A stretch of DNA of 47,996 nucleotides, from the NCBI GenBank assembly GCA_903872425.1, contig CAIQKQ010000201.1, forward strand, positions 1-47,996, written 5' to 3'. Shown here piece by piece: positions 43,188-47,996 of the stretch. Source of the stretch: an uncultured Opitutia bacterium. GTDB taxonomy: Bacteria; Verrucomicrobiota; Verrucomicrobiia; Opitutales; Opitutaceae. Below the pieces are notes generated by a model that did no database searches, was not told the DNA's origin, and saw nothing but the letters and a program-made list of their open reading frames with translations. How positions within the stretch are numbered: the stretch's first letter is position 1; each line of letters begins with the position of its first letter. The translations under genes and the position numbers were made by a program.

Positions 43188-44459
43188 ATGCTCGATTCCA
43201 AGCTCCTTCGCGAATCTCCCGAAGTCGTCCGCGCCGCCATTGCTAAGAAACACCTCGACGTTGACCTCGACGCCGTGCTCGCGCTCGACGCCGCGTGGCG
43301 CGTGCAGTTGCAAGAGGTCGAGGCGCTGCGTGGGCAGCAGAAAGCCGCAAACACTGCAATGGCCGCGCTGCCGAAGGGCTCGCCGGAGTTCGTGGCCAAA
43401 GTCGCCGAGATGAAAGCCGTCTCCGCGCAGGTTAAAGAGAAGGACGCCGCGCTGAAGGAGACCGAGGAGCGTTGGAAACAGGCGATGCTCACACTGCCCA
43501 ACCTCCCGCACACCAGCGTGCCCACTGGGCGCACCCCCGAGGAAAACGTCGTGTTCTCCACGCATGGTGACACTGCCGCGCTATCCTCGGTCGCCGTGCC
43601 GCACTGGGAGATTGGCGGCTTCGACCGGTTGTTTGATTTTGCGCGCGGGGCCAAGGTCACGGGCGCGGGCTTTCCGTTTTACGTTGGGGACGGAGCGCGG
43701 CTTGTGCGCGCGTTGCTCCAATTCTTTTTGGACGAGGATGTGAAAGCCGGCTACACCGAGGTTAGTCCACCCATCTTCGTTAACGCCGCCAGCGCCACTG
43801 CCACTGGTCAGCTCCCTGACAAGGAGGGCCAGATGTATGAGACCACGCCCGACCACCTCTACGCTGTGCCGACCGCCGAGGTGCCGCTGACCAATTTTTT
43901 TCGCGACGAGATCCTTCCTGAGGAGTCGCTACCCGTGCGCCGATGCGCCTACACGCCGTGCTTTCGCCGCGAGGCAGGTAGTTACGGCAAGGATGTGCGC
44001 GGCCTCAACCGCCTACACCAGTTCGACAAAGTCGAGTTGCTCAAATGGGTTCATCCCATGACGAGCTACGACGAACTAGACAAGCTCCGCGACGACGCTG
44101 AGCGCTTGCTCCGTAAGCTTGGGCTACCCTACCGTGTGCTGCTGATGTGTGGCGGCGACCTCGGCTTCGCACAGACGAAAAAATACGACCTCGAAGTCTG
44201 GGCGGCTGGGCAGAAACGCTGGCTGGAAGTTTCGAGTTGTTCAAATTTCGAGGCCTTTCAGGCCCGTCGCGCGCAAATTCGCTACCGTGCAATGGAGACA
44301 GGCAAGCCCGAGTTGGTCCACACCCTCAACGGTTCCGGCCTCGCCATCCCGCGCGTGCTGGCTGCGCTCCTAGAAAATAACCTTCAGCCCGATGGGCGCG
44401 TAAAAATTCCCTCGGTGCTTGTCCCTTATTTTGGGAAGGAATTTTTGAGCTTTGGGTGA
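43188..44459 (+). CDS. serS: Serine-tRNA ligase
   Basis: Class II synthetase of 423 residues. An N-terminal coiled-coil arm (about 1-105) binds the long variable arm of tRNA-Ser. Motif 2 is PCFRREAGSYGKDVRGLNRLHQ, TAEVPLTN precedes it, and motif 3 is NGSGLAIPRVLAALLENN. The ATG at 43188 follows a GGAG element about 12 bases upstream and gives the standard start MLDSKLLRESPEVV; the longer open frame is antisense to the glycosyltransferase. A structured stretch follows the stop codon. Confidence 0.96.
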   Translation: MLDSKLLRESPEVVRAAIAKKHLDVDLDAVLALDAAWRVQLQEVEALRGQQKAANTAMAALPKGSPEFVAKVAEMKAVSAQVKEKDAALKETEERWKQAMLTLPNLPHTSVPTGRTPEENVVFSTHGDTAALSSVAVPHWEIGGFDRLFDFARGAKVTGAGFPFYVGDGARLVRALLQFFLDEDVKAGYTEVSPPIFVNAASATATGQLPDKEGQMYETTPDHLYAVPTAEVPLTNFFRDEILPEESLPVRRCAYTPCFRREAGSYGKDVRGLNRLHQFDKVELLKWVHPMTSYDELDKLRDDAERLLRKLGLPYRVLLMCGGDLGFAQTKKYDLEVWAAGQKRWLEVSSCSNFEAFQARRAQIRYRAMETGKPELVHTLNGSGLAIPRVLAALLENNLQPDGRVKIPSVLVPYFGKEFLSFG

Positions 44460-44492
44460 GTTTATCCGCTTGCTCCGTCGCAGAAACGCAAA

Positions 44493-44550
44493 GGGGAAAA
44501 ACAGTCCGAATACGAGGGGGTCGAATCCTGCTCGAGCCAGTTTTTGCCCC
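44493..44550 (+). terminator. Long structured hairpin downstream of serS
   Basis: GGGGAAAAAC (44493-44502) pairs with GTTTTTGCCCC (44540-44550) apart from one bulged G, enclosing a smaller CGAG/CTCG stem (44513-44516 with 44531-44534). The inner loop reads GGTCGAATCC, which resembles a tRNA T-loop, but no other tRNA arm can be built. It most likely ends the serS transcript. Confidence 0.45.
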
Positions 44551-44592
44551 TTCTAGTTTTAGCTCAAACAACTGTCTCCAACCTCAGCCGTT

Positions 44593-45303
44593 TCACCGCC
44601 AGAGATTGTATTTCAGGATCGCGTAGATTGCGCGGAAACCGTCGCGCCAGCCGATTTTTTTACCCTCGGCGTAGGTGCGACCATAGTAACTAATTCCCAC
44701 CTCGTAGATTGTGCAACCAGTGCGCGCGACCTTGGCTGTAATCTCCGGCTCGAAACCAAAGCGGTTTTCCTCGATAGTAATTTTTTGGAGAATCTCGCGA
44801 CGGAAAACTTTGTAGCATGTCTCCATGTCAGTGAGGTTGATGTTCGTCATCATGTTGGAGAGCAGCGTCAGAAACTTATTGCCCATCATGTGCCAAAAAT
44901 AAACCACCCGATGTGCGTCGCCGCCGGAGAAACGCGAGCCGAAGACCACGTCGGCTCGGCCGGTGATGATGGGCGCAAGCAGGCGGGGGTATTCGTTGGG
45001 ATCGTATTCTAGGTCGGCGTCCTGGATGATGACAATGTCCCCGGTGGCGGCGGCGAAGCCGGTGCGCAGCGCGGCGCCTTTGCCTTGGTTGACGTCGTGA
45101 TAGACGACGCGAGCAAGCTGGCCATCCACCTCGGTGCGCAGCAGGTCGCGCGTGCCGTCGGCTGAGCAGTCGTCTACAATGATGATCTCCATCCGCGCAA
45201 CGGGCGCGGCGCGGACGGCGGCGAGAATGGCGTGGATGGTTTTCCGCTCATTGTAGCAGGGGATGACGATGGAGACGAGCGGCTCGGGGGTGGCGGAGGA
45301 CAT
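44593..45303 (-). CDS. Family 2 glycosyltransferase, dolichyl-phosphate mannose synthase-like
   Basis: Polyprenyl-phosphate sugar transferase of 236 residues. It has [37 protein letters not shown], the metal motif QDADLEYDP, and [13 protein letters not shown], all typical of DPM1-like enzymes that make undecaprenyl-phosphate-linked mannose or glucose. It lacks C-terminal transmembrane helices, as in the short DPM1 class; the end ([15 protein letters not shown]) looks amphipathic. The ATG at 45303 matches the domain start. It is divergent from the LuxD-like gene, 118 bases apart. Confidence 0.9.
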   Translation of the reverse strand: MSSATPEPLVSIVIPCYNERKTIHAILAAVRAAPVARMEIIIVDDCSADGTRDLLRTEVDGQLARVVYHDVNQGKGAALRTGFAAATGDIVIIQDADLEYDPNEYPRLLAPIITGRADVVFGSRFSGGDAHRVVYFWHMMGNKFLTLLSNMMTNINLTDMETCYKVFRREILQKITIEENRFGFEPEITAKVARTGCTIYEVGISYYGRTYAEGKKIGWRDGFRAIYAILKYNLWR

Positions 45304-45421
45304 GACAGCGGCCAAGTCAGGCGAAGATGGCGGCCGGCGCAAGCCCGGAGCACAGTCGGAGGGCAAGGGTTGTGCCAATTGCGCGTTGCCAAGTGGTGGG
45401 AAAATTCTGTGAGTTTTAGGT

Positions 45422-46039
45422 GTGGCCCAACCTCCCAGCCCGACCACCGACCTGGCACCCGCTGCGGCGGGGCAGCCTCAGCTGCAAACTGAGTTTGTGA
45501 GCTTCCACAATCGCGCCGACCTGCGGGTCGCCGCTTGCCTTGATCACGTCGGTACGGGCTTACGCTCCCGTCCGTGGGTGCTGCTCGCACCGAAATACGG
45601 CGAGACCAAGAAAAATAATCTCCAGCTTGCCTATCACCTCGCCGCCAACGGTCTCAATGTGCTGCGTTTTGACCACACCAACCATGTGGGTGAGAGTGAG
45701 GGTGAGACGACCGCCTTTACCATCCCTGGCGCGGCGGCGGACGTGACTGCTTGCCTTGATTACCTCGAGGAGAGCTTAGGGGTGAGGCAGGTGGTGGCCG
45801 TGGCTAATAGTCTCTCCGCTCGTTGCTTGCTGCGGGTAGCGGGGAACGACACTCGCATTATAAAGCTCATCAGTGTGGCGGGGGTGGTAAACCTGCTCGG
45901 CACGATGCAGGAGATTTACCGGGAGGACATCCTTGGTTTGTATCGCGGCGGGCACCGTTGGGGGTGTGACGAACTTTTTGGGGCTGGAGATCAACGGCGA
46001 CATGTTTTTGGAAACTATTTTGAGCGCAGAATTGCATGA
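45422..46039 (+). CDS. LuxD-like acyltransferase/thioesterase, N-terminal part of a frameshifted fusion
   Basis: Alpha/beta hydrolase starting at the GTG at 45422. It follows LuxD of luminous bacteria (a myristoyl-ACP thioesterase) closely in pattern: [15 protein letters not shown] for LuxD's [22 protein letters not shown] for AASLSARV with nucleophile Ser130, and [12 protein letters not shown] for AVGVVNLRDTL. The reading continues normally to LYRGGHRWG at about 45964, where five G (45960-45964) shift the frame; the codons after that, to 46039, are spurious. Removing one G joins it to the following entry as [16 protein letters not shown]. Expected reaction: release or transfer of a fatty acyl group from a carrier. 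Confidence 0.8.
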   Translation: MAQPPSPTTDLAPAAAGQPQLQTEFVSFHNRADLRVAACLDHVGTGLRSRPWVLLAPKYGETKKNNLQLAYHLAANGLNVLRFDHTNHVGESEGETTAFTIPGAAADVTACLDYLEESLGVRQVVAVANSLSARCLLRVAGNDTRIIKLISVAGVVNLLGTMQEIYREDILGLYRGGHRWGCDELFGAGDQRRHVFGNYFERRIA

Positions 46040-47123
46040 CCTCGCGGGCTCAGTGCAGGACGCAGGAAAACTACGTGTACCGTTGGTATATTTTTACCCC
46101 GAGCAGGACGCGTGGGTCGCGCGAGCCGAGGTGGAGCAGATGCTCGCGGCCTGCCCGCAGGGGCGAATGGTGACGGTGGCGGCGGCCATGCATGAGGTAC
46201 AGGAGAGCCCTCGCGCTGCCGAGGAGCTGTTTCGCCAAGTGGTATGGGCATGCTGGCATGACACGCCACAACCCGACGACACCAAGGCGGTGCCGCATGC
46301 GCCGGATAAAAAAACACTGTTGGCACAAAACCGTCGCGAGCGTGAGCGATTGCGACGTGCAGGGACGCCGTCGGAGGGGGAGACAGAGTTTTGGACGGGA
46401 TATCTGAAGAAATACAGTATTCTCGAAAAATCTACGGACTATCGAGCCTACCTAAATCTGGTTGGCCATCTGTGCGGACCGCCGCGGCCGGGCGTGCTGG
46501 TGCTCGATGCTGGGTGCGGTAACGGCCTGTTTGGGCGATGGATGTTGCGTGAAGCCTGGCGTCACCTGCCACCCAGCAATGAATTGCCACCCACCTACGT
46601 CGGGCTCGATCTGACCACGCAGGGGCTGGCGGATGCGCTGACCGGCCAGCTTGGCGTCGGACGAAGAATGTTGCCCGTTGCGCCCGGCCTGCAATATGCG
46701 ATGGTGGATTTTGACCTGCTGAGCGACGGCCACGCGCGACTGCCGTTCCGTGACGACACGTTTGACGTGATTTGTTGCAGCCTCGTGCTCTCCTATCTCA
46801 AACGGCCGCAGGCACTGCTCGCCGAACTCCATCGCGTGCTGCGGCCTGGGGGGGTGTTTGTGGCTTCAAGTATGAAGCCACACTGCGACCTCTCAGTCAT
46901 CTACCGCGATTCCATCGGCCGCCACGTGACGACCGGTGACGTGGACTCGGGGCGGGATTTGTTACGCGCTGCTGGTAAGATCAAGCTCAAGGAGGAGACT
47001 GGCCATTATACGTTCTACTCACCGGCCCAGCTCGCGACCATCGTGATGGATGCTGATTTTAATGTGAGAAGATCTCAGCTCTCGCTCGGCAACCAAGCGG
47101 CAGTCATCCAAGCGTTCAAGTGA
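45933..47123 (+). CDS. C-terminal part of the fusion: end of LuxD-like domain plus SAM methyltransferase
   Basis: True sense begins near 45965. The first part completes the LuxD-like domain: [15 protein letters not shown], the catalytic Asp in YPEQDAWV (codon 46107-46109, LuxD's DDWV) and His in AAMHEVQE (46191-46193, LuxD's SSHDL). After a charged linker, from about 46380 comes a class I methyltransferase: motif I VLVLDAGCGNGLFG, VDFDLLSDGHARLPF, DVICCSLVLSYL and HRVLRPGGVFVASS. Ser, Asp and His are all intact, so the shift looks recent or artefactual. The stop TGA overlaps the GTG start of the sensor kinase by four bases, which argues for coupled translation. I know of no characterised LuxD-methyltransferase fusion. 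Confidence 0.82.
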   Translation: MVCIAAGTVGGVTNFLGLEINGDMFLETILSAELHDLAGSVQDAGKLRVPLVYFYPEQDAWVARAEVEQMLAACPQGRMVTVAAAMHEVQESPRAAEELFRQVVWACWHDTPQPDDTKAVPHAPDKKTLLAQNRRERERLRRAGTPSEGETEFWTGYLKKYSILEKSTDYRAYLNLVGHLCGPPRPGVLVLDAGCGNGLFGRWMLREAWRHLPPSNELPPTYVGLDLTTQGLADALTGQLGVGRRMLPVAPGLQYAMVDFDLLSDGHARLPFRDDTFDVICCSLVLSYLKRPQALLAELHRVLRPGGVFVASSMKPHCDLSVIYRDSIGRHVTTGDVDSGRDLLRAAGKIKLKEETGHYTFYSPAQLATIVMDADFNVRRSQLSLGNQAAVIQAFK

Positions 47124-47996
47124 CAGCCTACCTAATAATTTCTTCGTTCCTGAACTTTGTTGCGGGCGCACTGCTCGCGTTTGCCGTGATGCTGCGTGGG
47201 CGTAAGAACGAGATCAATCTGCGCTTCGGCTTGTTCACGCTGTGCGTAGGGGCGTGGTCGGCGGCCTATGTATTGTGGCAACTATCGGAGGACGGAACGA
47301 AGGCATTGTTCTTCTCCCGCCTACTGATGGTGCCGGCGTATTTCGTGCCGGTGCTATACCTGCATTTTGTCGCGCGGCTCTGCGGCGAGCCGGTGCGTTG
47401 GTGGCTTCGTGCAGGCTACTTGGGTGCGCTCAGTTTCATGGTACTGGGCTTTAGCCGGATCATGGTGAGCGGCGTGATGCTGGAGATGGACTTCCCTTTC
47501 TGGCCACAAGCCGGCCCAGGGTTCGCCGTTTATCTTGGCTTCTTTGCTATATATATGTTGCGGTCGTTGTTGTTGTTGCGTCGGCACGCACGGCTCTCTG
47601 TCGGCGACCGGTCCGACCAGTTCCGCTATATCTTTATTGCCACGCTGGTCGGCTTCCCGGGCGGCGCGACGAATTTTCCTCTCTGGTATGATGTGCGGGT
47701 TCCACCGGTCGGCAACGGACTAATCTTCCTCTACCTCGTGATCGTGGCGCTCATCATCTCACGTTACCAGCTTCCGCTCGCGGCTTACGACCTGGTGCAG
47801 GCGGCGATTTATCTGGGTATGGCGGCGACGCTCGCTGTGTGTTTTCTGTTAATCCAGATGGCCGTATCGCGCTTGCCAACGAGTCTGCTCGCCGCTGGCT
47901 CGGGGCTGATCGCGCCGATGGCATTGCCGCCAAGCTCGCGCCCGAGACGTTAGGCGCGGACTGGCGCACCGAACCGACGTTTCACCTGCGCGCTGA
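47120..47996 (+). CDS. 7TM sensor histidine kinase, N-terminal part (frameshifted, cut by window end)
   Basis: GTG start at 47120. Residues 1-235 contain about seven transmembrane helices with the His-kinase 7TM pattern (NLRFGLFTLCVGAWSAAYV, FSRLLMVPAYFVPVLYLHF, GNGLIFLYLVIVALIISRYQL). The frame stops at 47953, but another frame from about 47839 reads VFSVNPDGRIALANESARRW and on to the window end, a clear PAS-domain beginning. Adding one T to the four-T run at 47842-47845 joins the two (AVCFSVNPDG). The gene therefore continues past the window, probably with HisKA and ATPase domains. The 7TM region would sense a ligand in the membrane or periplasm. Confidence 0.75.

Noticed and set aside
1-47996. 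CRISPR arrays, rRNA or tRNA genes and insertion sequences
   Set aside because: No regularly spaced direct repeats, no rRNA-like stretch, no complete cloverleaf and no transposase were seen.

Overview
The window is GC-rich and almost fully coding. It reads as chromosomal DNA of a Verrucomicrobiota bacterium, most likely Opitutaceae-like. This is an inference from the weak Shine-Dalgarno use, the mix of housekeeping genes with large secreted glycoside hydrolases, a PilMNO-secretin cluster, an AURKAIP1/COX24-type mini ribosomal protein, and an intergenic repeat of the 'cacggattaacacgaatcag' kind. I could not run a search to place it.

Positions 1-18200 hold mostly housekeeping genes: the start of a membrane protein, hisS, an HU-family protein (terminator and promoter visible), ubiE/menG, an IscA/ErpA-type carrier, a Ser/Thr kinase overlapping the upstream end of rpoN, a pterin pair (PTPS-type synthase and FolE2), a WalJ/YycJ-like metallo-hydrolase, an Lrp/AsnC regulator beside a class I aminotransferase with an inverted-repeat element between them, der, a DUF4380-like gene, fmt, a beta-CASP nuclease, a small membrane protein, an inositol-monophosphatase-family gene and an M48 lipoprotein peptidase.

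Positions 18200-30050 hold dciA, an MsbA-type ABC exporter and an oppA/oppB/oppC peptide importer. About 6 kb of opposite-strand glycoside hydrolase genes sits between oppB and oppA: GH31 with a PA14-like insert, a multidomain GH29, and a GH27 that has lost its catalytic middle.

Positions 30140-42100 run as one minus-strand series: a 33-residue bS22/mS38-like protein, pilM, pilN, pilO, a PilP-position gene, a secretin, and then a 2352-residue exported protein. That protein has a seven-bladed RCC1 propeller, four copies of a two-domain CARDB unit, two jelly-roll-like domains (one carrying a phage-tail-type motif), a fifth CARDB pair and an FN3-like end. Its place directly after the secretin makes it a candidate substrate.

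Positions 42200-47996 hold two family 2 glycosyltransferases, serS, and the most unusual locus: a LuxD-like acyltransferase/thioesterase fused to a SAM methyltransferase, overlapping by four bases a 7TM sensor histidine kinase. Each of these two genes is interrupted by a single-base change at a homopolymer run. The layout (acyl release, methylation, membrane receptor kinase) resembles a fatty-acyl methyl ester signal synthase beside its receptor and is the best candidate here for an undescribed system.
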